Source of the DNA: an uncultured Eubacteriales bacterium
Lineage (GTDB): Bacteria; Bacillota; Clostridia; Oscillospirales; Oscillospiraceae
Reading direction: 5' to 3'
Length of the DNA: 15,104 bases
Assembly (NCBI GenBank): GCA_900544295.1
Contig: UQUO01000050.1
Location: forward strand, 1 to 15,104
Positions 1 to 6,607 of this stretch are shown here, in pieces. Below the pieces are notes generated by a model. That model made no database searches. It was not told the DNA's origin and saw only the letters and a program-made list of their open reading frames with translations. Each line of letters opens with the position of its first letter. Position 1 is the first letter of the stretch. The position numbers and the translations under genes were made by a program.

Positions 1-55
1 AAAGGGGGAACCCTCGCCGGGGGTTCCCCCTTTGCGGGCGGCCCCCGCCGCCCGC
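1..55. repeat. Tandem double hairpin, GC-rich intergenic palindrome (copy 1)
   Basis: Two adjacent hairpins. The first has perfect 13-bp arms (1-13 with 21-33) that run from AAA through a G5 tract to CCC, with a 7-nt loop. The second has 9-bp arms, GCGGGCGGC at 34-42 and GCCGCCCGC at 47-55, with a CCCC loop. The same two-part architecture recurs at 9501-9556 behind the feo operon, where the first hairpin acts as a terminator. The arm sequence ending in TTT would allow weak intrinsic termination in either direction. What gene, if any, it terminates lies outside the window. Confidence 0.75.
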
Positions 56-84
56 AGCCCGCGCGATTTGCGGACGCCCGCAGT

Positions 85-400
85 CATCCCGCGCCGTGCG
101 GGGGTCGGCGGAACGTGGTGACGCCGGCGGAGACCGTGACGGCGGGACGTCGGGGACGCCGTCCCCTACAGGGCGGGTGGGAGACGGCCCGTGCGCCACG
201 TGATATACCGCGAGAGCATCCCGCGCCTGGGCGGGAACGTGGTGAGGCCGGCGTGGACCGCGAGGGCGGGACGTCGGGGACGCCGACCCCTACGGGCTGC
301 GGCGAGGCCGGGCCGCGTGCCGTGGAATTTACCGGGTGCGGGTCGCGGCGGCGTTTTGATTTTATTTGCGGGACGTCGGGGATGCCGTCCCCTACAGGGG
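85..400. repeat. Three copies of a GC-rich intergenic repeat; gene-free region
   Basis: The core GCGGGACGTCGGGGA followed by a (C/T)GCCG(T/A)CCCCTAC segment occurs at about 142-173, 266-295 and 368-399. Each core contains a small hairpin (GGGGAC-GCC-GTCCCC in copy 1, one arm mismatch in the others). The first two copies are similar over a longer stretch: both start with CATCCCGCGCC (85 and 217) and share AACGTGGTGA and GCCGGCG before the core, so the full unit is about 80-95 bp. Copy 3 has only the core. Start-to-start distances of the cores are 124 and 102 nt. Nothing between 1 and 490 looks like a real protein; open frames here merely translate the repeat. I see no other feature in this stretch apart from the hairpins at 1-55 and the terminator at 463-486. 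Confidence 0.8.
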
Positions 401-460
401 CGGCTGCGGCTCCATGGGGCCGGCGGTCTGCCGTCGCCGCACGCAGTCCCGCTTCCAAAG

Positions 461-490
461 CAAAAACGCCCCCGGAGGGGCGTTTTCCGC
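461..490 (-). terminator. Rho-independent terminator of the malQ operon
   Basis: Stem AAAACGCCCC (463-472) pairs with GGGGCGTTTT (477-486) around a CGGA loop. Read on the minus strand it begins 4 nt after the malQ stop codon and ends in a run of five T, as expected for intrinsic termination of the lacI-malEFG-malQ transcript. Confidence 0.85.
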
Positions 491-2023
491 TTATTTTTCA
501 GTTTTCTCAGCCTTTTCCTCGGGCTCGGGCTCGGGGGGAACCCAGAAGCGGCCGTACATCGTGGCGTATTTGCGGATCTTGGCAGCCAGCTCGGGGCTGG
601 CCTCGCCGGGCTTCATGCGCCAGCGCCAGTTGCCCTGGGCCGTGCCGGGGACGTTCATGCGCGCCTCCGCGCCGAGGCCGAGATAGTCCTGCATCTGCGC
701 CACGAAGAGCCGCGCCACAGAGGACATGCCGCCGCGGATGACGCCCCAGTTTACGCCCTCCTCCTCGTTCAGGCCGAGGTAGAGGCCCGCGTAGGCCACG
801 TCGTCGCGCTTGCCGCCCTTGTACCACTGCATCAGCGTCTCGTTGTCGTGCGTGCCGACGTAGCAGACGCAGTTCGGCGTGTAGGTGTGCGGCAGGTAGT
901 TGCTCGGCTCGCGGGAGTCGAAGGCGAACTCCAGCACCTTCATGCCCGGGAAGCCGGAGTCGCGCAGCAGCTGCTCCACGCCCGGCGTGAGGAAGCCCAG
1001 GTCCTCCGCTATGAACTTCGTGTCGTGGAACCAGTCGCGCAGCACGCCGACAAGGCCCATGCCCGGGCCGGGCAGCCATTTGCCGTTTTTCGCCGTCTTC
1101 TCGCCGTAGGGGACGCTCCAGTAGCTCTCAAAGCCGCGGAAGTGGTCGATGCGGATGACGTCGTAGAGCTTCTTCGCGCCCTCGATGCGGCGTATCCACC
1201 AGCCGTAGCCGTCGCCCTTCATGCGCGCCCAGTCGTAGATGGGGTTGCCCCAGAGCTGACCGTCCTCGCAGAAGTAGTCGGGCGGCACGCCGGAGACGCA
1301 GGTGGGGATGTTCTTCTCGTCGAGCAGGAAGCTCCGGGGGTCCGCCCAGACGTCGGAGGAGTCGAGCGCCACGTAGATGGGCAGGTCGCCTATTATCTCT
1401 ATGCCCAGGGAGTGGACGTAGTCCCGCAGCTTATCCCACTGCTTGTAGAACGTGTACTGTATCCAGGTGAAGAGCCTCACGTCCGCGTCCAGCAGCGTCC
1501 GGTAGTGCTCAAGGCGCCCCGGCTTTCTGAGCCGCACGTCCTCGTCCGGCCAGAGCGTCCAGGACACCATGCCGAAATGCCGCTTGAGCGCCATGAAGAG
1601 GGCGTAGTCCGGCAGCCAGCCGGCGTTCTGCTCGCGGAAGCGTGTTATCTCCGCGGCATCCCGGTCCCAGCCGCGCGCGCAGGCCAGGCGCAGGATGTCG
1701 AAGCGGTTGTAGTAGATCTTGCCGTAGTCCACGTTCATGGGGTCCGAGCCCCAGTCCACGGCCTCGACCTCGGCCTTTTTGAGCAGCCCGTCCTCGATGA
1801 GCAGGTCGAGGTCGATGAAATAGGGGTTGCCCGCGAAGGTGGAGAAGGAGGCGTAGGGCGAGTCGCCGTAGCTCGTGGGGCCGAGGGGCAGGAGCTGCCA
1901 GGCCTTCTGTCCCGCCGCGGCCAGGAAGTCCGCGAATTTATAGGCCTCCTTGCCGAAGGTGCCTATGCCGTAGTTCGACGGCAGGGAGGATATGGGCATG
2001 AGTATGCCGCTTTTACGCTCCAT
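491..2023 (-). CDS. malQ: 4-alpha-glucanotransferase (amylomaltase, GH77)
   Basis: MalQ transfers alpha-1,4-glucan segments between maltodextrins in the cytoplasm, releasing glucose and lengthening acceptors. The 510-residue protein is the usual length for the compact bacterial GH77 family. It opens with the conserved SGILMPISSLPS...GIGTFG segment and PYASFSTFAGNP (about 56-68). The catalytic residues are visible: the nucleophile Asp293 in RIDHFRG, the acid/base Glu340 in AEDLG, and the transition-state stabiliser Asp393 in THDNE. The ATG at 2021-2023 lies 6 nt after the malG-type stop, with AAGGGG inside the end of malG as its ribosome binding site, so the genes are translationally close. 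It is the last gene of the operon and is followed by a strong terminator. Its position behind maltodextrin-type permeases is what supports alpha-glucan as the imported substrate. The C-terminal tail after residue 490 (PPEPEPEEKAEKTEK) is charged and probably disordered. Confidence 0.97.
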   Translation of the reverse strand: MERKSGILMPISSLPSNYGIGTFGKEAYKFADFLAAAGQKAWQLLPLGPTSYGDSPYASFSTFAGNPYFIDLDLLIEDGLLKKAEVEAVDWGSDPMNVDYGKIYYNRFDILRLACARGWDRDAAEITRFREQNAGWLPDYALFMALKRHFGMVSWTLWPDEDVRLRKPGRLEHYRTLLDADVRLFTWIQYTFYKQWDKLRDYVHSLGIEIIGDLPIYVALDSSDVWADPRSFLLDEKNIPTCVSGVPPDYFCEDGQLWGNPIYDWARMKGDGYGWWIRRIEGAKKLYDVIRIDHFRGFESYWSVPYGEKTAKNGKWLPGPGMGLVGVLRDWFHDTKFIAEDLGFLTPGVEQLLRDSGFPGMKVLEFAFDSREPSNYLPHTYTPNCVCYVGTHDNETLMQWYKGGKRDDVAYAGLYLGLNEEEGVNWGVIRGGMSSVARLFVAQMQDYLGLGAEARMNVPGTAQGNWRWRMKPGEASPELAAKIRKYATMYGRFWVPPEPEPEEKAEKTEK

Positions 2024-2029
2024 AATTGC

Positions 2030-2884
2030 TTACCCCTTCACGGCGCCCGCCGCGACGCCCTTGATAATGTATTTCTGGCAGGAGATATAGAAGATGATTA
2101 TCGGCAGGATGCTCAGCAGAATGAGCGCCATGGTAGCGCCCATGTCCACAGAGCCGTAGCTGCCCTTGAGGTACTGGATGTGTATGGGTATGGTCCTGTA
2201 GTCCTTGCCGAGCACGAGGTAGGGCAGCAGGTAGTCGTTCCAGACCCACATCGTCTCCAGCACGCCGACGGAGATCATGGTCGGCTTGAGCATTGGGAAC
2301 ACGACGAGGAAGAAGGTCCGCAGCGGCCCGCAGCCATCTATGGCGGCAGCCTCTTCGATCTCTATCGGCATGGACTTCACGAAACCCACGAACATGAACA
2401 CCGCGAGGCCCGCGCCGAATCCCAGGTAGATGACCGGTATCGTCCAGGGCGTGTTGAGCTTGAGCGTGTCGGCCGTCTTCGCCAGCGTGAACATGACCAT
2501 CTGGAAGGGTACGACCATCGAGAACACGCAGACGTAGTACACCAGCTTGCAGAAGCGGCTGTTCACCCTCGAAATGTACCAGGCCGCCATCGACGTACAC
2601 AGGATGATGAGCGCCGTCGAGAGTATCGTTATCGTGAAGCTGTACTCCACGCACTTCCAGAAGTTGTAGTTGCCGAAGGTGACGCCCTTGATGTAATTGT
2701 CGAAGCCCATGAAGGTCTCAGCGTTCGGCAGCGCAAAGGTCTGCGTATTTATGCCGGAGTTGCTCTTGAAGGAGTTTATGAGCACGATGACGATGGGCAT
2801 GACGTAAAGTATGGCTATGACCGCGAACAGGACCGTGAGGAGGTTCTTATTCCTCTGGCTTTTACTGAGGCTGCCCTTCATCAT
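2030..2884 (-). CDS. Carbohydrate ABC transporter permease, MalG type
   Basis: Inner-membrane permease of a CUT1-family sugar importer, 284 residues. Hydrophobic segments fit six membrane helices, the first at about 15-37. The ATPase-contact EAA loop is intact: E178-A-A, then Gly184 and Pro197 at the canonical spacing. The C terminus GVAAGAVKG is typical of MalG/AraQ-type subunits. The start overlaps the malF-type stop by four bases (ATGA), and AGGAGGTG sits 6 nt upstream; a second ATG directly follows the first, so the start could be one codon later. It pairs with the upstream permease as a heterodimer. Substrate specificity cannot be read from the permease; maltodextrin is inferred from the adjacent malQ. 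No ATPase gene is in the operon. Confidence 0.93.
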   Translation of the reverse strand: MMKGSLSKSQRNKNLLTVLFAVIAILYVMPIVIVLINSFKSNSGINTQTFALPNAETFMGFDNYIKGVTFGNYNFWKCVEYSFTITILSTALIILCTSMAAWYISRVNSRFCKLVYYVCVFSMVVPFQMVMFTLAKTADTLKLNTPWTIPVIYLGFGAGLAVFMFVGFVKSMPIEIEEAAAIDGCGPLRTFFLVVFPMLKPTMISVGVLETMWVWNDYLLPYLVLGKDYRTIPIHIQYLKGSYGSVDMGATMALILLSILPIIIFYISCQKYIIKGVAAGAVKG

Positions 2885-3801
2885 TGCTGCACCTCCTTCT
2901 TTCTGGTATAGCGAAGCTGGATAAGCCCGATGGCCGCGACGAGGATAAAGAACAGCACGGCCTTTGCCTGGCCCACGCCCCTCGAGTTGGCGTTCTGATA
3001 GAAGCTGTTGTAGATATTCAGCGCCAGCATCTCCGTCGAGTGAATGATGGAGCCGTCTGACTGGAATATGTAGGGCTGGCCGTTGTTCAGCGCCAGGTTC
3101 TGGTCAAAGAGCTTGAAGGAGTTTGTCAGCGTCAGGAAGGTACAGATCGTGATGGACGGCATGACGCAGGGGATGGTGATCTTGGTCAGCGTTTTCCAGC
3201 CGCTCGCGCCGTCTATCCTCGCGGCTTCGAGCAGGTCGTCGGGCACGCTCTGCAAGCCGGCGATGTAGATTATCATCATATAGCCTATCTGCTGCCATGC
3301 CATGAGTATGAGCAGGCCGATGAAGCCGTATTTTGTCGAAAGCAGTATGGATGTCCCGTACCTTATGAGTATGCCGTCAAAGATCATGGACCAGATATAG
3401 CCCAGCACGATGCCGCCTATGAGGTTCGGCATGAAGAACACGGTGCGGAACAGGTTCGAGCCCTTGATGCCCCGGGTGAGCGCGTAGGCCACCGCAAAGG
3501 CCAGGACGTTTATGGCGATGAGCGATACGACGGCAAAAAGCGCCGTGTACCAGAAGGAATACATGAAGGAGCTGTCAGTCAGCGCCTTGATATAGTTGCC
3601 GAGGCCGATGAACTCGGCGTCGGAGGTCGTCCTGAAGGTGCAGAACGACAGATAGAAGCCCTTTGCAAACGGGTAGACGAAGCCTATCAGAAAGGCCGCC
3701 AGCGTGGGCAGGAGGAAAACCGGGAACCACTTGCGTATGCTTCCGCTGAGCATATTGCCGTTTACCGCAAGGCTGTGCCTTTTCCTCTTTTTGGTTTCCA
3801 T
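2881..3801 (-). CDS. Carbohydrate ABC transporter permease, MalF type
   Basis: First permease of the CUT1 importer, 306 residues. A basic N terminus (about residues 1-24) precedes hydrophobic segments at about 26-48, 80-108, 118-141, 158-182 and 282-297, compatible with six membrane helices. The EAA loop reads E192-A-A-R-I-D-G198 with Pro211, the full consensus spacing, so the ATPase docking site looks functional. It lacks the large periplasmic P2 loop of E. coli MalF, as usual for Gram-positive members. The ATG at 3799-3801 follows GAGGGGAT. The gene is separated from the upstream binding protein by 85 nt holding a strong hairpin, and overlaps the next permease by 4 nt. Confidence 0.93.
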   Translation of the reverse strand: METKKRKRHSLAVNGNMLSGSIRKWFPVFLLPTLAAFLIGFVYPFAKGFYLSFCTFRTTSDAEFIGLGNYIKALTDSSFMYSFWYTALFAVVSLIAINVLAFAVAYALTRGIKGSNLFRTVFFMPNLIGGIVLGYIWSMIFDGILIRYGTSILLSTKYGFIGLLILMAWQQIGYMMIIYIAGLQSVPDDLLEAARIDGASGWKTLTKITIPCVMPSITICTFLTLTNSFKLFDQNLALNNGQPYIFQSDGSIIHSTEMLALNIYNSFYQNANSRGVGQAKAVLFFILVAAIGLIQLRYTRKKEVQQ

Positions 3802-3822
3802 TATCCATCCCCTCTTTTGGAA

Positions 3823-3852
3823 AGGGGCGAGCGGCGGCTGCCGCTCGCCCCT
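3823..3852 (-). terminator. Intergenic hairpin between binding-protein and permease genes (attenuator or mRNA stabiliser)
   Basis: A near-perfect stem, GGGGCGAGCGGC (3824-3835) with its complement at 3840-3851, loop GGCT, flanked by an extra A-T pair. On the minus strand it is followed by TTTCC rather than a full U tract. Binding proteins are usually needed in excess over permeases; a hairpin in this place commonly protects the upstream mRNA end or causes partial termination. That role is an inference. Confidence 0.7.
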
Positions 3853-3886
3853 GTTGTGAGCTTGCTTTCCCTTTCAGGGGAGACGC

Positions 3887-5239
3887 TTACTGATTCGCGT
3901 ACTGGGTGGCCCAGCCCTGGACGAAGGCGGTGACGACGTCGTCCCAGGAGCCGCCGCCGACGGTGTACTGGGTGAGAGCCGCAACAACGGCCGCACGCCA
4001 GGAGTCAACGTTCGGGGTGTAGTTGAAGGCCCAGGTCACGGTGTACTTGCCCTCGGCTATGTACTCGTTGGCGTTGTTGAAGAACACGTTGGAGCTCTCC
4101 TTGGCGTTCTTGAAGGGGATGGGGCCGAACTGCTCGGCCATCATCGTGGTGCCCTCATCAGAGGTGACAACCCAGTACATGAAGTCGAGAGTGGCCTGGA
4201 TGTCCTCCTCAGAGGCCTTGGAGTTGACCGCCCAGCAGTTCTCGGTGCCGCAGCAGAGGCCGGCGTCCTCTTCGCCCTCAACGCCGCAGTAGATGGGGAT
4301 CATGGCGAGGTTGGCGGGGTCCATGCCGAAGTCCTTGACGAGGGAGTCGTACTCCCAGGAGCCGTTCTGATAGAACACGGCCTTGCCCTCGCCGAACTCG
4401 GCCTTGGACTGGTCGCTGGTGGCGGTGGTCAGCTGAGCCGGGGCGGTGTCGCTGTTGGCAACGTAGAGGTCCCAGATCTGCTTGAAGTTGTCGAGGTAGG
4501 CGCCGGTGATGGCGGCGGGCTGGCTGGTCACGCCGTCGTCACGGAACTCGTAGTAGAGCGGCATATTGGCCAGGTGGCCGGAGAAGCGCCAGCTGGAGGA
4601 GGAGTCGAGGCCGGCGGAGGAGAAGGCCGCGAAGGGCAGCTCGCCCGTGGCGTGACGCGCGGTGATGTCCTCGGCGACGGACTTGAGGCTCTCGAAGTTC
4701 GTGATGTCGGAGAGCTCGTAGCCGGCTTCGGCGAGCAGCGCGGTGTTCACGATGATGCCGAAGGCCTCGTAGCAGTAGCCGATGCAGTAGACTTCGCCGT
4801 TCTCACCGAAGAGGTTGAAGTCGTCGGTGGTCATCTCCTTGTAGACGGCGCTGTCGGTCAGGTCGTAGCAATAGTCGCCCCAGGTGTCCAGGCCGGCCTG
4901 GTTGCCGCACTGGAACAGGGTGGGCATATCGCTCTTGTCCATCTCGGCGGTCAGCGTGGAGCTGTACTCGCCGGAGGCCGCGGTGACGACCTTGACGGGT
5001 ACGCCGGTCTGCTCAGTGTAGAGCGCGGCGAGCTCCTGCCAGGCGGCGTCGGCCTCGGGCTTGAAGTTGAGGTAGTAGACGCTGCCGGCGGCGCCGTCGG
5101 CAGGGGCCTCGCTCGCGGGGGCGTCGGAAGCCGGGGCCTCGGAGGCCGGGGCGTCGCTCGCCGGGGCATCGGCCTCGCCGCAGGCGGCCAGGGCGAAGAC
5201 CATCACGAGAGCGAGAAGCAGTGCAAGAAACTTCTTCAT
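3887..5239 (-). CDS. Extracellular sugar-binding lipoprotein of ABC importer (MalE type)
   Basis: Solute-binding protein, 450 residues, for the CUT1 importer encoded directly downstream. It has a lipoprotein signal peptide: MKK, a hydrophobic core, and a lipobox LAAC with Cys20 as the predicted lipidated residue. A linker of alternating APASD/APASE units (about 25-48) probably tethers it away from the membrane. The rest (about 53-450) is a family 1 extracellular solute-binding fold, with the aromatic-rich C-terminal region expected for sugar stacking (YTVTWAFNYTPNVDSW). The ATG at 5237-5239 follows AGGAGAT at a spacing of about 10 nt. It lies 58 nt after the lacI-family gene on the same strand and I find no convincing promoter in that gap. 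The exact sugar is not readable; malQ in the same operon argues for maltodextrins. Confidence 0.93.
   Translation of the reverse strand: MKKFLALLLALVMVFALAACGEADAPASDAPASEAPASDAPASEAPADGAAGSVYYLNFKPEADAAWQELAALYTEQTGVPVKVVTAASGEYSSTLTAEMDKSDMPTLFQCGNQAGLDTWGDYCYDLTDSAVYKEMTTDDFNLFGENGEVYCIGYCYEAFGIIVNTALLAEAGYELSDITNFESLKSVAEDITARHATGELPFAAFSSAGLDSSSSWRFSGHLANMPLYYEFRDDGVTSQPAAITGAYLDNFKQIWDLYVANSDTAPAQLTTATSDQSKAEFGEGKAVFYQNGSWEYDSLVKDFGMDPANLAMIPIYCGVEGEEDAGLCCGTENCWAVNSKASEEDIQATLDFMYWVVTSDEGTTMMAEQFGPIPFKNAKESSNVFFNNANEYIAEGKYTVTWAFNYTPNVDSWRAAVVAALTQYTVGGGSWDDVVTAFVQGWATQYANQ
5096..5167 (-). repeat. 15-bp tandem repeat coding an APAS(D/E) linker
   Basis: About 4.8 copies of a 15-bp unit inside the binding-protein gene, coding (APASD/E) with D and E alternating, so the higher-order period is 30 bp. 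It sits directly after the lipobox cysteine and encodes a Pro/Ala/Ser-rich acidic spacer. Such tracts change copy number readily by slippage. Confidence 0.85.
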
Positions 5240-5297
5240 TCTTTTAACATCTCCTATAAATATTTATTTCCGCGGTTTTTAACCGGAAAATACGAAC

Positions 5298-6308
5298 TTA
5301 AACGGCCCTCACGGAGCCGCCGGGCCTGAGCTCGGGCTCCAGCATGATCTGCCGGTTGCCTCCGCGGCCCTCTATCATGTCCATGAGTATGCGGACGCTC
5401 TCCGCGCCCATGCGCTCGCCCGGCTGACACAGCGTCGTCAGGGTGGGCCTGATGTACTCCGAAAGCTCCAGACCGTCTATCGCGAGGACGGAACAGTCGC
5501 CCGGCACACTCTTTCCCCGGTCCTCCAGGGCCTTTATGGCCGCGATGGCCATCATGTCGGATATCGCGAATAACGCCGTGAACTCCGCGCCGGAATCGAG
5601 CAGCCGCTGCGTCGCGGCGTAGGCGTCGTGCATGCCGAAGCTGCCTGCACAGGCTACGAGCTCCGGCTCGGGCTCGAGCCCGAACTCGCGCAGCGCCGTG
5701 GTGTAGCCGTGGTAGCGCAGCTCGCTTATGGAGCGGTCATCCGTCTCTGAGACCAGGGCCGCTATCCGCCGGTGTCCCAGCCTGTGCAGCTCGCGCACCG
5801 CGCGGCGCGCGGTCTCGAAGTCCTCTATCGAAACTGAGGAATACTCACTCTTCGACAGCGTTCCGAAGCTGTTTGTGAATGAGCAGCAGACGAAGGGGAC
5901 CGTGATGGTGCCCATGTCCTCCGGAGCGCAGTCCGAGCGCCCTCCCAGAAAGATGAGGCCGCGGAGCTTTTTCTCCCGCTCCATCGCCGCGCCCCGCGCG
6001 ACCTCGTCCTCGCCTATGTCTATCTGCTGCATCACCATCGTGCAGCCGGCGGCGTCTATCTCCCGCTCGATGGCCTTGATTATGTCTGCAAAAAAGGGGT
6101 TCGACACCCCGCGCACCACGAGGCCCACGGCGTCCGAATTCACCCGGACCAGGTCCCGGGCGCTGTTGTTCGGCACATAGTTGCTGCTGCGCACCGCCTC
6201 AAGCACCGCGGCCCGGACCGCCGGGCTCACGTCCGGCCTGTCGTTAAGCACGCGCGAGACCGTGCTCACCGAAACCCCGCACTGCCGCGCTATGTCCTTG
6301 ATAGTCAT
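5298..6308 (-). CDS. LacI-family transcriptional regulator
   Basis: A 336-residue repressor-type protein with the normal LacI/GalR layout. An N-terminal helix-turn-helix (TIKDIARQCGVSVSTVSRVLN, about 2-22) and the minor-groove hinge (NNSARDL, about 47-53) are followed by a periplasmic-binding-protein-like effector domain starting at VGLVVRGVSNPFF. The conserved PGDCSVLAIDGLELS region near the C terminus matches the family's IPxDxxVxGxD segment. I start it at ATG 6306-6308, which has GGGGAG 8 nt upstream; an in-frame GTG at 6315-6317 would leave almost no spacing. It is the first gene before malE-malF-malG-malQ on the same strand, so it probably senses the imported sugar or its product and controls both itself and the operon. 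The effector is unknown. Confidence 0.93.
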   Translation of the reverse strand: MTIKDIARQCGVSVSTVSRVLNDRPDVSPAVRAAVLEAVRSSNYVPNNSARDLVRVNSDAVGLVVRGVSNPFFADIIKAIEREIDAAGCTMVMQQIDIGEDEVARGAAMEREKKLRGLIFLGGRSDCAPEDMGTITVPFVCCSFTNSFGTLSKSEYSSVSIEDFETARRAVRELHRLGHRRIAALVSETDDRSISELRYHGYTTALREFGLEPEPELVACAGSFGMHDAYAATQRLLDSGAEFTALFAISDMMAIAAIKALEDRGKSVPGDCSVLAIDGLELSEYIRPTLTTLCQPGERMGAESVRILMDMIEGRGGNRQIMLEPELRPGGSVRAV

Positions 6309-6335
6309 TCCACACACTCCCCGGGCGGCTGTCAG

Positions 6336-6357
6336 AAAACGTTCCCGGTAACGTTTC
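6336..6357. promoter_or_regulatory. LacI-type operator
   Basis: Two AACGTT hexamers (6338-6343 and 6350-6355) flank CCCGGT, forming an imperfect 18-bp palindrome with the central CG typical of LacI-family operators. The right-hand hexamer is also the centre of GGTAACGTTTCC (6347-6358), itself a near-palindrome and a two-mismatch relative of the catabolite (cre) consensus. It lies just downstream of the predicted promoter of the regulator gene, so autorepression by a roadblock is likely; CcpA binding is an alternative. Confidence 0.65.
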
Positions 6358-6373
6358 CAGTCTCTTTGCTATC

Positions 6374-6401
6374 AATTTACCACTTTTGTGCAGAAAGTCA
6401 A
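6374..6401 (-). promoter_or_regulatory. Candidate sigma-A promoter of the lacI-malEFG-malQ operon
   Basis: On the minus strand TTGACT (6396-6401) is followed after 16 nt by TAAATT (6374-6379). The start point would fall near 6367, with the operator at 6336-6357 immediately downstream. The surrounding stretch is AT-rich compared with the genes. Confidence 0.5.
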
Positions 6402-6501
6402 CAACAATACGAGCCGTCCGACACGATTTGTGAAACCTGTTAGATTTGCCCGGAAGGTTTTTGGACGAATGTTCCAGTGCAAGTTTTTTATTCCTTACCT
6501 A

Positions 6502-6530
6502 TTGACAAATGAGCGTCATTGTATTAAACT
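6502..6530 (+). promoter_or_regulatory. Sigma-A promoter of the feo operon
   Basis: A perfect TTGACA (6502-6507) is followed by a 17-nt spacer and TAAACT (6525-6530, four of six matches to TATAAT). The start point would be near 6537, at the edge of the first AGTTAG palindrome. The spacer itself holds the palindrome AATGAGCGTCATT (6508-6520). Confidence 0.7.
6508..6520. promoter_or_regulatory. Fur-box-like palindrome in the promoter spacer
   Basis: AATGA-GCG-TCATT has the same two five-base arms and three-base gap as the centre of the classical Fur box (AATGA-TAA-TCATT). Outside this core the match to the 19-bp consensus is poor. Placed between -35 and -10, a bound protein would block RNA polymerase. 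It could instead be a chance palindrome. Confidence 0.35.
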
Positions 6531-6537
6531 GCAAGGC

Positions 6538-6555
6538 AGTTAGAGGTATCTAACT
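6538..6555. promoter_or_regulatory. Candidate DtxR/MntR-family operator 1 (feo promoter)
   Basis: AGTTAGAGGTATCTAACT has perfect 7-bp arms around GGTA and contains TTAG-N6-CTAA, the half-site spacing I recall for MntR/SirR-like members of the DtxR metal-regulator family. It begins at the predicted transcription start of the iron-uptake operon. Metal-dependent repression is an inference from motif and position. Confidence 0.6.
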
Positions 6556-6570
6556 TTTTGGTTGCGCTAT

Positions 6571-6588
6571 AGTTAGTCAAAAATAACT
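6571..6588. promoter_or_regulatory. Candidate DtxR/MntR-family operator 2 (degenerate)
   Basis: AGTTAGTCAAAAATAACT has the same 18-bp frame and the same outer AGTTA...TAACT arms as operator 1, exactly 33 nt downstream, close to three helical turns. The interior is not palindromic, so it would be a weaker second site that could support cooperative binding. Confidence 0.4.
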
Positions 6589-6607
6589 GTCTTGGAGTGA
6601 TAGGGGC

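Noticed and set aside
142..399. CRISPR array
   Set aside because: Only three cores, with unequal spacing above 60 nt, diverged copies, similarity extending into the spacers of the first two, and no cas genes.
115..741. Plus-strand open frames over the repeat region
   Set aside because: The translated motif GRRGRRPL recurs only because the DNA repeat does; no ribosome binding site, and the frame continues antisense into malQ.
191..2911. Very long plus-strand open frame opposite malQ and the permeases
   Set aside because: High GC and codon bias of the real minus-strand genes suppress stops on the opposite strand. The product has no recognisable domain and is rich in Val, Arg, His and Ala, typical of antisense frames.
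5240..5297. Separate promoter for the sugar-binding protein gene
   Set aside because: AT-rich and with a 13-bp palindrome (5273-5285), but I could not find a -35/-10 pair at normal spacing better than chance.
6309..6317. GTG start for the LacI-family regulator
   Set aside because: It would leave about one base between GGGGAG and the start codon and adds three residues before a standard LacI N terminus.
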